The notes beneath the pieces are model-generated. The model ran no database searches, was not told the origin of the DNA, and worked only from the letters and a program-made list of their open reading frames with translations. DNA of 64,000 nt from Oasisia sp. SBJ-2009. Lineage: Eukaryota > Annelida > Polychaeta > Sabellida > Siboglinidae. The stretch's first letter is position 1. Each line of letters opens with the position of its first letter. Positions 1 to 15,000 of this stretch are shown here, one piece after another. The position numbers and the translations under genes were made by a program. The DNA lies in the NCBI GenBank assembly GCA_964017155.1, contig OZ024855.1, positions 4,856,690 to 4,920,689 on the forward strand, given 5' to 3'.

Positions 1-36
1 AAACAACGGCGAGTCCGTCAGAGACTACTAGTGAAG
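1..36 (+). CDS. Exon E5 tail of a region A unit (cut by window start)
   Basis: The first 36 bases match the last third of exon E5 exactly 1925 bases before the next copy. They end in AGT GAA G before the donor GTAAAG at 37. The frame is TTASPSETTSE, phase 1 at the exon end. The rest of the unit lies outside the window. Confidence 0.88.
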
Positions 37-3000
37 GTAAAGCAGCATATATGAAAACAGTATATTTTCACATTTCAGTAATATTGTAGATTGGCTAATA
101 ATCTATGTCGGTCACCTCGAAATTTGTTATTTAAGCTAAATATTAGAAAAAAATTTCCCAGCACAAAATTACTCATTTGGAAAGTATGGAATAAAAAATT
201 ACATTACATCACCATTGGAAAACATATGTATGTACATGTTTTGATAAAGAACTACGGACAGCAACAATATTGTATGCCAACAAAATTAGCGAAACGAAAT
301 ATCGCTGTCAAAACGAAAGAGCTAGTCTCGAGAGGTGATTGATTGTACAACTATGTGTATAAACACTTACTTCTTCAAATATTCAAAGCGGCTTTTGATC
401 TGATGTTTCTGTATACAGCTTCGACCACTGCCTCGGCGGAAACCACTGGAACGACTGAAAGCGTTTCCTCGGCAGCGACCACAGAAACAGTCGCATCAAG
501 TACGGTCGGAGAAACAACGCAGACTGCTGAAACAACGAGCGAAGGTAAGTGACTTCCATTTCCACCTGGTAGAGATAATGCACCTCACTATAATTGGGTC
601 AACATTTACTGTCGGTAGATGAACAATTCTGTGTATAAACATTTACTTCTTCACATATGCAAAGCGGCTTTTAATGTGATGTTGCTGTTGCAGCTTCGAC
701 CACTGCCTCGGCGGAAACCACTGGAACGACTGAAAGCGTTTCCTCGGCAGCGACCACAGAAACAGTCGCATCAAGTACGGTCGGAGAAACAACGCAGACT
801 GCTGAAACAACGAGCGAAGGTAAGTGACTTCCATTTCCAACTGATAGATAGAATGCACCTCACTATACTTGGGTCAACAATTAATGTCGGTAGATGAAAT
901 AGCGGCTACACGATACCTGGCATGTGCGTATCGAAATATGAAAAGTAACACGAAAGAATGACTTGCTATACCGTATGGATATGTATTCAAAGTGTTATTA
1001 GGTGTGTAAAGTGTTAAGTGTACGAAAATTTGCTTGTGGCCAAAGGACGATATTAAAATCATAATAGAAATGTTAGTACACATAGTTCATCATTTCGTTT
1101 TTCTCAGATATGATTGAGAAGATTTTACTAGATAAACAAATATTTTATAGCAACCACTATATCCGCGGAGAAAACAACTGGGCCAACCGAAACCTCGACG
1201 TCAACGGCGGCCACCGAAAGCACCGCACCAAGCACAAGCGAAGAACCGACGACATCCGTCGAATCAACGAGCGAAGGTAACATTTCTTTTTAATCGGGCT
1301 AATCAAATAATTTTCATATTTCCACGATAAACTTTAAAACGGATTTTCCTTTTACGACCCAAAAATGATTGAAAATTATTAATATAAATGAAACATTAAT
1401 CATAAGATTATAGCTGTTTTCTACTCGAATATCCTTGTTAAACAGCGACTGTAGCAAGTACAACAACCGAAAAGAGCACTATTTCTGAAGAAACATCTAC
1501 TCCTCCGCCACCTTCGACTGAATCGGTGATGACGAGTACAGTCGAATTAGAAAGTTCGACATCTACAAGTCAGATCAATATACTCACCTACACATCACAC
1601 ATTACGTATGTTGATCAGAGTTGTCCAGACAATTATTTACAATTTTCTAAAAAACGCGTTTCCATGAACATTAGAAAAGCGATACCTCCACAATCTTACC
1701 GCAGCATACTCAATTTGATATAAAACGAAGAAAGAACGAGGCATAGCTTGACAAAACTTGTGTTTTGAAACCGTGAAATTCAATGTAACAGTCACAAGGT
1801 GTTTGAGTTTGGTAACTATCAATACATTAATAAATCGACAGTGACTTCGACTCAATCGACAGTGGAGTCTACGGAAACCACGGGTCGTGTGACGTCAACA
1901 GAAACAATCGCTTCAACTGTTGGCGAAACAACGGCGAGTCCGTCAGAGACTACTAGTGAAGGTAAAGCAGCATATATGAAAACAGTATATTTTCACATTT
2001 CAGTAATATTGTAGATTGGCTAATAATCTATGTCGGTCACCTCGAAATTTGTTATTTAAGCTAAATATTAGAAAACATTTTCCCAGCACAAAATTACTCA
2101 TTTGGAAAGTATGGAATAAAAAATTACATTACATCACCATTGGAAAACATATGTATGTACATGTTTTGATAAAGAACTACGGACAGCAACAATATTGTAT
2201 GCCAACAAAATTAGCGAAACGAAATATCGCTGTCAAAACGAAAGAGCTAGTCTCGAGAGGTGATTGATTGTACAACTATGTGTATAAAGACTTACTTCTT
2301 CAAATATTCAAAGCGGCTTTTGATCTGATGTTTCTGTATACAGCTTCGACCACTGCCTCGGCGGAAACCACTGGAACGACTGAAAGCGTTTCCTCGGCAG
2401 CGACCACAGAAACAGTCGCATCAAGTACGGTCGGAGAAACAACGCAGACTGCTGAAACAACGAGCGAAGGTAAGTGACTTCCATTTCCACCTGGTAGAGA
2501 TAATGCACCTCACTATAATTGGGTCAACATTTACTGTCGGTAGATGAACAATTCTGTGTATAAACATTTACTTCTTCACATATGCAAAGCGGCTTTTAAT
2601 GTGATGTTGCTGTTGCAGCTTCGACCACTGCCTCGGCGGAAACCACTGGAACGACTGAAAGCGTTTCCTCGGCAGCGACCACAGAAACAGTCGCATCAAG
2701 TACGGTCGGAGAAACAACGCAGACTGCTGAAACAACGAGCGAAGGTAAGTGACTTCCATTTCCACCTGGTAGAGATAATGCACCTCACTATAATTGGGTC
2801 AACAATTAATGTCGGTAGATGAACTAGCGGCTACACGATACATGGCATGTGCGTATCGAAATATGAAAAGTAACACGAAAGAATGACTTGCTATACCGTA
2901 TGGATATGTATTCAAAGTGTTATTAGGTGTGTAAAGTGTTAAGTGTACGAAAATTTGCTTGTGGCCAAAGGACGATATTAAAATCATAATAGAAATGTTA

Positions 3001-6000
3001 GTACACATAGTTCATCATTTCGTTTTTCTCAGATATGATTGAGAAGATTTTACTAGATAAACAAATATTTTATAGCAACCACTATATCCGCGGAGAAAAC
3101 AACTGGGCCAACCGAAACCTCGACGTCAACGGCGGCCACCGAAAGCACCGCACCAAGCACAAGCGAAGAACCGACGACATCCGTCGAATCAACGAGCGAA
3201 GGTAACATTTCTTTTTAATCGGGCTAATCAAATAATTTTCATATTTCCACGATAAACTTTAAAACGGATTTTCCTTTTACGACCCAAAAATGATTGAAAA
3301 TTATTAATATAAATGAAACATTAATCATAAGATTATAGCTGTTTTCTAGTCGAATATCCTTGTTAAACAGCGACTGTAGCAAGTACAACAACCGAAAAGA
3401 GCACTATTTCTGAAGAAACATCTACTCCTCCGCCACCTTCGACTGAATCGGTGATGACGAGTACAGTCGAATTAGAAAGTTCGACATCTACAAGTCAGAT
3501 CAATATACTCACCTACACATCACACATTACGTATGTTGATCAGAGTTGTCCAGACAATTATTTACAATTTTCTAAAAAACGCGTTTCCATGAACATTAGA
3601 AAAGCGATACCTCCACAATCTTACCGCAGCATACTCAATTTGATATAAAACGAAGAAAGAACGAGGCATTGCTTGACAAAACTTGTGTTTTGAAACCGTG
3701 AAATTCAATGTAACAGTCACAAGGTGTTTGAGTTTGGTAACTATCAATACATTAATAAATCGACAGTGACTTCGACTCAATCGACAGTGGAGTCTACGGA
3801 AACCACGGGTCGTGTGACGTCAACAGAAACAATCGCTTCAACTGTTGGCGAAACAACGGCGAGTCCGTCAGAGACTACTAGTGAAGGTAAAGCAGCATAT
3901 ATGAAAACAGTATATTTTCACATTTCAGTAATATTGTAGATTGGCTAATAATCTATGTCGGTCACCTCGAAATTTGTTATTTAAGCTAAATATTAGAAAA
4001 CATTTTCCCAGCACAAAATTACTCATTTGGAAAGTATGGAATAAAAAATTACATTACATCACCATTGGAAAACATATGTATGTACATGTTTTGATAAAGA
4101 ACTACGGACAGCAACAATATTGTATGCCAACAAAATTAGCGAAACGAAATATCGCTGTCAAAACGAAAGAGCTAGTCTCGAGAGGTGATTGATTGTACAA
4201 CTATGTGTATAAAGACTTACTTCTTCAAATATTCAAAGCGGCTTTTGATCTGATGTTTCTGTATACAGCTTCGACCACTGCCTCGGCGGAAACCACTGGA
4301 ACGACTGAAAGCGTTTCCTCTGCAGCGACCACAGAAACAGTCGCATCAAGTACGGTCGGAGAAACAACGCAGACTGCTGAAACAACGAGCGAAGGTAAGT
4401 GACTTCCATTTCCACCTGGTAGAGATAATGCACCTCACTATAATTGGGTCAACATTTACTGTCGGTAGATGAACAATTCTGTGTATAAACATTTACTTCT
4501 TCACATATGCAAAGCGGCTTTTAATGTGATGTTGCTGTTGCAGCTTCGACCACTGCCTCGGCGGAAACCACTGGAAAGACTGAAAGCGTTTCCTCGGCAG
4601 CGACCACAGAAACAGTCGCATCAAGTACGGTCGGAGAAACAACGCAGACTGCTGAAACAACGAGCGAAGGTAAGTGACTTCCATTTCCAACTGATAGATA
4701 GAATGCACCTCACTATACTTGGGTCAACAATTAATGTCGGTAGATGAACTAGCGGCTACACGATACCTGGCATGTGCGTATCGAAATATGAAAAGTAACA
4801 CGAAAGAATGACTTGCTATACCGTATGGATATGTATTCAAAGTGTTATTAGGTGTGTAAAGTATTAAGTGTACGAAAATTTGCTTGCGGCCAAAGGCCGA
4901 TATTAAAATCATAATAGAAATGTTAGTACACATAGTTCATCATTTCGTTTTTCTCAGATATGATTGAGAAGATTTTACTAGATAAACAAATATTTTCTAG
5001 CAACCACTATATCCGCGGAGAAAACAACTGGGCCAACCGAAACCTCGACGTCAACGGCGGCCACCGAAAGCACCGCACCAAGCACAAGCGAAGAACCGAC
5101 GACATCCGTCGAATCAACGAGCGAAGGTAACATTTCTTTTTAACCGGGCTAATCAAATAATTTTCATATTTCCACGATAAACTTTAAAACGGATTTTCCT
5201 TTTACGACCCAAAAATGATTGAAAATTATTAATATAAATGAAACATTAATCATAAGATTATAGCTGTTTTCTACTCGAATATCCTTGTTAAACAGCGACT
5301 GTAGCAAGTACAACAACCGAAAAGAGCACTATTTCTGAAGAAACATCTACTCCTCCGCCACCTTCGACTGAATCGGTGATGACGAGTACAATCGAATTAG
5401 AAAGTTCGACATCTACAAGTAAGATCAATATACTCACCTACACATCACACATTACGTATGTTCATCAGAGTTGTCCAGACAATTATTTACAATTTTCTAA
5501 AAAACGCGTTTCCAGGAACATTAGAAAAGCGATACCTCCACAATCTTACCGCAGCATACTCAATTTGATATAAAACGAAGAAAGAACGAGGCATAGCTTG
5601 ACAAAACTTGTGTTTTGAAACCGTGAAATTCAATGTAACAGTCACAAGGTGTTTGAGTTTGGTAACTATCAATACATTAATAAATCGACAGTGACTTCGA
5701 CTCAATCGACAGTGGAGTCTACGGAAACCACGGGTCGTGTGACGTCAACAGAAACAATCGCTTCAACTGTTGGCGAAACAACGGCGAGTCCGTCAGAGAC
5801 TACTAGTGAAGGTAAAGCAGCATATATGAAAACAGTATATTTTCACATTTCAGTAATATTGTAGATTGGCTAATAATCTATGTCGGTCACCTCGAAATTT
5901 TTTATTTAAGCTAAATATTAGAAAACATTTTCCCAGCACAAAATTACTCATTTGGAAAGTATGGAATAAAAAATTACATTACATCACCATTGGAAAACAT

Positions 6001-9000
6001 ATGTATGTACATGTTTTGATAAAGAACTACGGACAGCAACAATATTGTATGCCAACAAAATTAGCGAAACGAAATATCGCTGTCAAAACGAAAGAGCTAG
6101 TCTCGAGAGGTGATTGATTGTACAACTATGTGTATAAAGACTTACTTCTTCAAATATTCAAAGCGGCTTTTGATCTGATGTTTCTGTATACAGCTTCGAC
6201 CACTGCCTCGGCGGAAACCACTGGAACGACTGAAAGCGTTTCCTCGGCAGCGACCACAGAAACAGTCGCATCAAGTACGGTCGGAGAAACAACGCAGACT
6301 GCTGAAACAACGAGCGAAGGTAAGTGACTTCCATTTCCACCTGGTAGAGATAATGCACCTCACTATAATTGGGTCAACATTTACTGTCGGTAGATGAACA
6401 ATTCTGTGTATAAACACTTACTTCTTCACATATGCAAAGCGGCTTTTAATGTGATGTTGCTGTTGCAGCTTCGACCACTGCCTCGGCGGAAACCACTGGA
6501 ACGACTGAAAGCGTTTCCTCGGCAGCGACCACAGAAACAGTCGCATCAAGTACGGTCGGAGAAACAACGCAGACTGCTGAAACAACGAGCGAAGGTAAGT
6601 GACTTCCATTTCCAACTGATAGATAGAATGCACCTCACTATACTTGGGTCAACAATTAATGTCGGTAGATGAAATAGCGGCTACACGATACCTGGCATGT
6701 GCGTATCGAAATATGAAAAGTAACACGAAAGAATGACTTGCTATACCGTATGGATATGTATTCAAAGTGTTATTAGGTGTGTAAAGTGTTAAGTGTACGA
6801 AAATTTGCTTGTGGCCAAAGGACGATATTAAAATCATAATAGAAATGTTAGTACACATAGTTCATCATTTCGTTTTTCTCAGATATGATTGAGAAGATTT
6901 TACTAGATAAACAAATATTTTATAGCAACCACTATATCCGCGGAGAAAACAACTGGGCCAACCGAAACCTCGACGTCAACGGCGGCCACCGAAAGCACCG
7001 CACCAAGCACAAGCGAAGAACCGACGACATCCGTCGAATCAACGAGCGAAGGTAACATTTCTTTTTAATCGGGCTAATCAAATAATTTTCATATTTCCAC
7101 GATAAACTTTAAAACGGATTTTCCTTTTACGACCCAAAAATGATTGAAAATTATTAATATAAATGAAACATTAATCATAAGATTATAGCTGTTTTCTAGT
7201 CGAATATCCTTGTTAAACAGCGACTGTAGCAAGTACAACAACCGAAAAGAGCACTATTTCTGAAGAAACAACTACTCCTCCGCCACCTTCGACTGAATCG
7301 GTGATGACGAGTACAGTCGAATTAGAAAGTTCGACATCTACAAGTCAGATCAATATACTCACCTACACATCACACATTACGTATGTTGATCAGAGTTGTC
7401 CAGACAATTATTTACAATTTTCTAAAAAACGCGTTTCCATGAACATTAGAAAAGCGATACCTCCACAATCTTACCGCAGCATACTCAATTTGATATAAAA
7501 CGAAGAAAGAACGAGGCATTGCTTGACAAAACTTGTGTTTTGAAACCGTGAAATTCAATGTAACAGTCACAAGGTGTTTGAGTTTGGTAACTATCAATAC
7601 ATTAATAAATCGACAGTGACTTCGACTCAATCGACAGTGGAGTCTACGGAAACCACGGGTCGTGTGACGTCAACAGAAACAATCGCTTCAACTGTTGGCG
7701 AAACAACGGCGAGTCCGTCAGAGACTACTAGTGAAGGTAAAGCAGCATATATGAAAACAGTATATTTTCACATTTCAGTAATATTGTAGATTGGCTAATA
7801 ATCTATGTCGGTCACCTCGAAATTTGTTATTTAAGCTAAATATTAGAAAACATTTTCCCAGCACAAAATTACTCATTTGGAAAGTATGGAATAAAAAATT
7901 ACATTACATCACCATTGGAAAACATATGTATGTACATGTTTTGATAAAGAACTACGGACAGCAACAATATTGTATGCCAACAAAATTAGCGAAACGAAAT
8001 ATCGCTGTCAAAACGAAAGAGCTAGTCTCGAGAGGTGATTGATTGTACAACTATGTGTATAAAGACTTACTTCTTCAAATATTCAAAGCGGCTTTTGATC
8101 TGATGTTTCTGTATACAGCTTCGACCACTGCCTCGGCGGAAACCACTGGAACGACTGAAAGCGTTTCCTCTGCAGCGACCACAGAAACAGTCGCATCAAG
8201 TACGGTCGGAGAAACAACGCAGACTGCTGAAACAACGAGCGAAGGTAAGTGACTTCCATTTCCACCTGGTAGAGATAATGCACCTCACTATAATTGGGTC
8301 AACATTTACTGTCGGTAGATGAACAATTCTGTGTATAAACATTTACTTCTTCACATATGCAAAGCGGCTTTTAATGTGATGTTGCTGTTGCAGCTTCGAC
8401 CACTGCCTCGGCGGAAACCACTGGAAAGACTGAAAGCGTTTCCTCGGCAGCGACCACAGAAACAGTCGCATCAAGTACGGTCGGAGAAACAACGCAGACT
8501 GCTGAAACAACGAGCGAAGGTAAGTGACTTCCATTTCCAACTGATAGATAGAATGCACCTCACTATACTTGGGTCAACAATTAATGTCGGTAGATGAACT
8601 AGCGGCTACACGATACCTGGCATGTGCGTATCGAAATATGAAAAGTAACACGAAAGAATGACTTGCTATACCGTATGGATATGTATTCAAAGTGTTATTA
8701 GGTGTGTAAAGTATTAAGTGTACGAAAATTTGCTTGCGGCCAAAGGCCGATATTAAAATCATAATAGAAATGTTAGTACACATAGTTCATCATTTCGTTT
8801 TTCTCAGATATGATTGAGAAGATTTTACTAGATAAACAAATATTTTCTAGCAACCACTATATCCGCGGAGAAAACAACTGGGCCAACCGAAACCTCGACG
8901 TCAACGGCGGCCACCGAAAGCACCGCACCAAGCACAAGCGAAGAACCGACGACATCCGTCGAATCAACGAGCGAAGGTAACATTTCTTTTTAACCGGGCT

Positions 9001-12000
9001 AATCAAATAATTTTCATATTTCCACGATAAACTTTAAAACGGATTTTCCTTTTACGACCCAAAAATGATTGAAAATTATTAATATAAATGAAACATTAAT
9101 CATAAGATTATAGCTGTTTTCTACTCGAATATCCTTGTTAAACAGCGACTGTAGCAAGTACAACAACCGAAAAGAGCACTATTTCTGAAGAAACATCTAC
9201 TCCTCCGCCACCTTCGACTGAATCGGTGATGACGAGTACAATCGAATTAGAAAGTTCGACATCTACAAGTAAGATCAATATACTCACCTACACATCACAC
9301 ATTACGTATGTTCATCAGAGTTGTCCAGACAATTATTTACAATTTTCTAAAAAACGCGTTTCCAGGAACATTAGAAAAGCGATACCTCCACAATCTTACC
9401 GCAGCATACTCAATTTGATATAAAACGAAGAAAGAACGAGGCATAGCTTGACAAAACTTGTGTTTTGAAACCGTGAAATTCAATGTAACAGTCACAAGGT
9501 GTTTGAGTTTGGTAACTATCAATACATTAATAAATCGACAGTGACTTCGACTCAATCGACAGTGGAGTCTACGGAAACCACGGGTCGTGTGACGTCAACA
9601 GAAACAATCGCTTCAACTGTTGGCGAAACAACGGCGAGTCCGTCAGAGACTACTAGTGAAGGTAAAGCAGCATATATGAAAACAGTATATTTTCACATTT
9701 CAGTAATATTGTAGATTGGCTAATAATCTATGTCGGTCACCTCGAAATTTTTTATTTAAGCTAAATATTAGAAAACATTTTCCCAGCACAAAATTACTCA
9801 TTTGGAAAGTATGGAATAAAAAATTACATTACATCACCATTGGAAAACATATGTATGTACATGTTTTGATAAAGAACTACGGACAGCAACAATATTGTAT
9901 GCCAACAAAATTAGCGAAACGAAATATCGCTGTCAAAACGAAAGAGCTAGTCTCGAGAGGTGATTGATTGTACAACTATGTGTATAAAGACTTACTTCTT
10001 CAAATATTCAAAGCGGCTTTTGATCTGATGTTTCTGTATACAGCTTCGACCACTGCCTCGGCGGAAACCACTGGAACGACTGAAAGCGTTTCCTCGGCAG
10101 CGACCACAGAAACAGTCGCATCAAGTACGGTCGGAGAAACAACGCAGACTGCTGAAACAACGAGCGAAGGTAAGTGACTTCCATTTCCACCTGGTAGAGA
10201 TAATGCACCTCACTATAATTGGGTCAACATTTACTGTCGGTAGATGAACAATTCTGTGTATAAACACTTACTTCTTCACATATGCAAAGCGGCTTTTAAT
10301 GTGATGTTGCTGTTGCAGCTTCGACCACTGCCTCGGCGGAAACCACTGGAACGACTGAAAGCGTTTCCTCGGCAGCGACCACAGAAACAGTCGCATCAAG
10401 TACGGTCGGAGAAACAACGCAGACTGCTGAAACAACGAGCGAAGGTAAGTGACTTCCATTTCCAACTGATAGATAGAATGCACCTCACTATACTTGGGTC
10501 AACAATTAATGTCGGTAGATGAAATAGCGGCTACACGATACCTGGCATGTGCATATCGAAATATGAAAAGTAACACGAAAGAATGACTTGCTATACCGTA
10601 TGGATATGTATTCAAAGTGTTATTAGGTGTGTAAAGTGTTAAGTGTACGAAAATTTGCTTGTGGCCAAAGGACGATATTAAAATCATAATAGAAATGTTA
10701 GTACACATAGTTCATCATTTCGTTTTTCTCAGATATGATTGAGAAGATTTTACTAGATAAACAAATATTTTATAGCAACCACTATATCCGCGGAGAAAAC
10801 AACTGGGCCAACCGAAACCTCGACGTCAACGGCGGCCACCGAAAGCACCGCACCAAGCACAAGCGAAGAACCGACGACATCCGTCGAATCAACGAGCGAA
10901 GGTAACATTTCTTTTTAATCGGGCTAATCAAATAATTTTCATATTTCCACGATAAACTTTAAAACGGATTTTCCTTTTACGACCCAAAAATAATTGAAAA
11001 TTATTAATATAAATGAAACATTAATCATAAGATTATAGCTGTTTTCTAGTCGAATATCCTTGTTAAACAGCGACTGTAGCAAGTACAACAACCGAAAAGA
11101 GCACTATTTCTGAAGAAACATCTACTCCTCCGCCACCTTCGACTGAATCGGTGATGACGAGTATAGTCGAATTAGAAAGTTCGACATCTACAAGTCAGAT
11201 CAATATACTCACCTACACATCACACATTACGTATGTTGATCAGAGTTGTCCAGACAATTATTTACAATTTTCTAAAAAACGCGTTTCCATGAACATTAGA
11301 AAAGCGATACCTCCACAATCTTACCGCAGCATACTCAATTTGATATAAAACGAAGAAAGAACGAGGCATAGCTTGACAAAACTTGTGTTTTGAAACCGTG
11401 AAATTCAATGTAACAGTCACAAGGTGTTTGAGTTTGGTAACTATCAATACATTAATAAATCGACAGTGACTTCGACTCAATCGACAGTGGAGTCTACGGA
11501 AACCACGGGTCGTGTGACGTCAACAGAAACAATCGCTTCAACTGTTGGCGAAACAACGGCGAGTCCGTCAGAGACTACTAGTGAAGGTAAAGCAGCATAT
11601 ATGAAAACAGTATATTTTCACATTTCAGTAATATTGTAGATTGGCTAATAATCTATGTCGGTCACCTCGAAATTTGTTATTTAAGCTAAATATTAGAAAA
11701 CATTTTCCCAGCACAAAATTACTCATTTGGAAAGTATGGAATAAAAAATTACATTACATCACCATTGGAAAACATATGTATGTACATGTTTTGATAAAGA
11801 ACTACGGACAGCAACAATATTGTATGCCAACAAAATTAGCGAAACGAAATATCGCTGTCAAAACGAAAGAGCTAGTCTCGAGAGGTGATTGATTGTACAA
11901 CTATGTGTATAAAGACTTACTTCTTCAAATATTCAAAGCGGCTTTTGATCTGATGTTTCTGAATACAGCTTCGACCACTGCCTCGGCGGAAACCACTGGA

Positions 12001-15000
12001 ACGACTGAAAGCGTTTCCTCGGCAGCGACCACAGAAACAGTCGCATCAAGTACGGTCGGAGAAACAACGCAGACTGCTGAAACAACGAGCGAAGGTAAGT
12101 GACTTCCATTTCCACCTGGTAGAGATAATGCACCTCACTATAATTGGGTCAACAATTAATGTCGGTAGATGAACTAGCGGCTACACGATACCTGGCATGT
12201 GCGTATCGAAATATGAAAAGTAACACGAAAGAATCACTTGCTATACCGTATGGATATGTATTCAAAGTGTTATTAGGTGTGTAAAGTATTAAGTGTACGA
12301 AAATTTGCTTGCGGCCAAAGGCCGATATTAAAATCATAATAGAAATGTTAGTACACATAGTTCATCATTTCGTTTTTCTCAGATATGATTGAGAAGATTT
12401 TACTAGATAAACAAATATTTTCTAGCAACCACTATATCCGCGGAGAAAACAACTGGGCCAACCGAAACCTCGACGTCAACGGCGGCCACCGAAAGCACCG
12501 CACCAAGCACAAGCGAAGAACCGACGACATCCGTCGAATCAACGAGCGAAGGTAACATTTCTTTTTAACCGGGCTAATCAAATAATTTTCATATTTCCAC
12601 GATAAACTTTAAAACGGATTTTCCTTTTACGACCCAAAAATGATTGAAAATTATTAATATAAATGAAACATTAATCATAAGATTATAGCTGTGTTCTACT
12701 CGAATATCCTTGTTAAACAGCGACTGTAGCAAGTACAACAACCGAAAAGAGCACTATTTCTGAAGAAACATCTACTCCTCCGCCACCTTCGACTGAATCG
12801 GTGATGACGAGTACAGTCGAATTAGAAAGTTCGACATCTACAAGTAAGATCAATATACTCACCTACATATCACACATTACGTATGTTGATCAGAGTTGTC
12901 CAGACAATTATTTACAATTTTCTATAAAAAAAAAGGCGTTTCCATGAACATTAGAAAAGCGATACCTCCACAATCTTACCGCAGCATACTCAATTTGATA
13001 TAAAACGAAGAAAGAACGAGGCATAGCTTGACAAAACTTGTGTTTTGAAACCGTGAAATTCAATGTAACAGTCACAAGGTGTTTGAGTTTGGTAACTATC
13101 AATACATTAATAAATCGACAGTGACTTCGACTCAATCGACAGTGGAGTCTACGAAAACCACGGGTCGTGTGACGTCAACAGAAACAATCGCTTCAACTGT
13201 TGGCGAAACAACGGCGAGTCCGTCAGAGACTACTAGTGAAGGTAAAGCAGCATATATGAAAACAGTATATTTTCACATTTCAGTAATATTGTAGATTGGC
13301 TAATAATCTATGTCGGTCACCTCGAAATTTGTTATTTAAGCTAAATATTAGAAAACATTTTCCCAGCACAAAATTACTCATTTGGAAAGTATGGAATAAA
13401 AAATTACATTACATCACCATTGGAAAACATATGTATGTACATGTTTTGATAAAGAACTACGGACAGCAACAATATTGTATGCCAACAAAATTAGCGAAAC
13501 GAAATATCGCTGTCAAAACGAAAGAGCTAGTCTCGAGAGGTGATTGATTGTACAACTATGTGTATAAAGACTTACTTCTTCAAATATTCAAAGCGGCTTT
13601 TGATCTGATGTTTCTGTATACAGCTTCGACCACTGCCTCGGCGGAAACCACTGGAACGACTGAAAGCGTTTCCTCGGCAGCGACCACAGAAACAGTCGCA
13701 TCAAGTACGGTCGGAGAAACAACGCAGACTGCTGAAACAACGAGCGAAGGTAAGTGACTTCCATTTCCACCTGGTAGAGATAATGCACCTCACTATAATT
13801 GGGTCAACATTTACTGTCGGTAGATGAACAATTCTGTGTATAAACATTTACTTCTTCACATATGCAAAGCGGCTTTTAATGTGATGTTGCTGTTGCAGCT
13901 TCGACCACTGCCTCGGCGGAAACCACTGGAACAACTGAAAGCGTTTCCTCGGCAGCGACCACAGAAACAGTCGCATCAAGTACGGTCGGAGAAACAACGC
14001 AGACTGCTGAAACAACGAGCGAAGGTAAGTGACTTCCATTTCCACCTGGTAGAGATAATGCACCTCACTATAATTGGGTCAACAATTAATGTCGGTAGAT
14101 GAACTAGCGGCTACACGATACCTGGCATGTGCGTATCGAAATATGAAAAGTAACACGAAAGAATGACTTGCTATACCGTATGGATATGTATTCAAAGTGT
14201 TATTAGGTGTGTAAAGTGTTAAGTGTACGAAAATTTGCTTGTGGCCAAAGGACGATATTAAAATCATAATAGAAATGTTAGTACACATAGTTCATCATTT
14301 CGTTTTTCTCAGATATGATTGAGAAGATTTTACTAGATAAACAAATATTTTATAGCAACCACTATATCCGCGGAGAAAACAACTGGGCCAACCGAAACCT
14401 CGACGTCAACGGCGGCCACCGAAAGCACCGCACCAAGCACAAGCGAAGAACCGACGACATCCGTCGAATCAACGAGCGAAGGTAACATTTCTTTTTAATC
14501 GGGCTAATCAAATAATTTTCATATTTCCACGATAAACTTTAAAACGGATTTTCCTTTTACGACCCAAAAATGATTGAAAATTATTAATATAAATGAAACA
14601 TTAATCATAAGATTATAGCTGTTTTCTAGTCGAATATCCTTGTTAAACAGCGACTGTAGCAAGTACAACAACCGAAAAGAGCACTATTTCTGAAGAAACA
14701 TCTACTCCTCCGCCACCTTCGACTGAATCGGTGATGACGAGTATAGTCGAATTAGAAAGTTCGACATCTACAAGTCAGATCAATATACTCACCTACACAT
14801 CACACATTACGTATGTTGATCAGAGTTGTCCAGACAATTATTTACAATTTTCTAAAAAACGCGTTTCCATGAACATTAGAAAAGCGATACCTCCACAATC
14901 TTACCGCAGCATACTCAATTTGATATAAAACGAAGAAAGAACGAGGCATAGCTTGACAAAACTTGTGTTTTGAAACCGTGAAATTCAATGTAACAGTCAC

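Larger units (their letters stand above)
4269..11968 (+). repeat. Two copies of a 3850-base beta-alpha dimer (A3+A4, A5+A6)
   Basis: Copies run 4269-8118 and 8119-11968. Unit A5 repeats the private marks of A3 (TCT in E1, Lys12 in E2, Ile33 in E4). A6 repeats the marks of A4 (TTTATTTAAG in its 5' intron, GAAATAGCGG after E2). The dimer therefore duplicated as one block. Confidence 0.88.

Noticed and set aside
91..342. 83-codon open stretch in the E5-E1 intron, repeated in all region A units
   Set aside because: Its start is TTG, it sits wholly within an intron with good splice signals on both sides, and it has none of the Thr/Ser bias of the real exons. No acceptor connects it in phase 1.
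383..583. Antisense open stretches over E1 and E2
   Set aside because: They mirror the Thr/Ser-rich frame, since reverse codons of repetitive sequence lack stops. No promoter, start context or independent conservation supports them.
619..897. 92-codon + strand stretch across E2 (Arg/Leu/Gln-rich)
   Set aside because: It reads E2 in the wrong frame and runs through its acceptor and donor. The Thr/Ser frame agrees with all other exons and with both splice sites.
1829..1834. AATAAA as a true polyadenylation signal in every region A unit
   Set aside because: The motif is common by chance in AT-rich introns, and use in each unit would end the gene repeatedly. It is kept only as part of the intron-retention idea.
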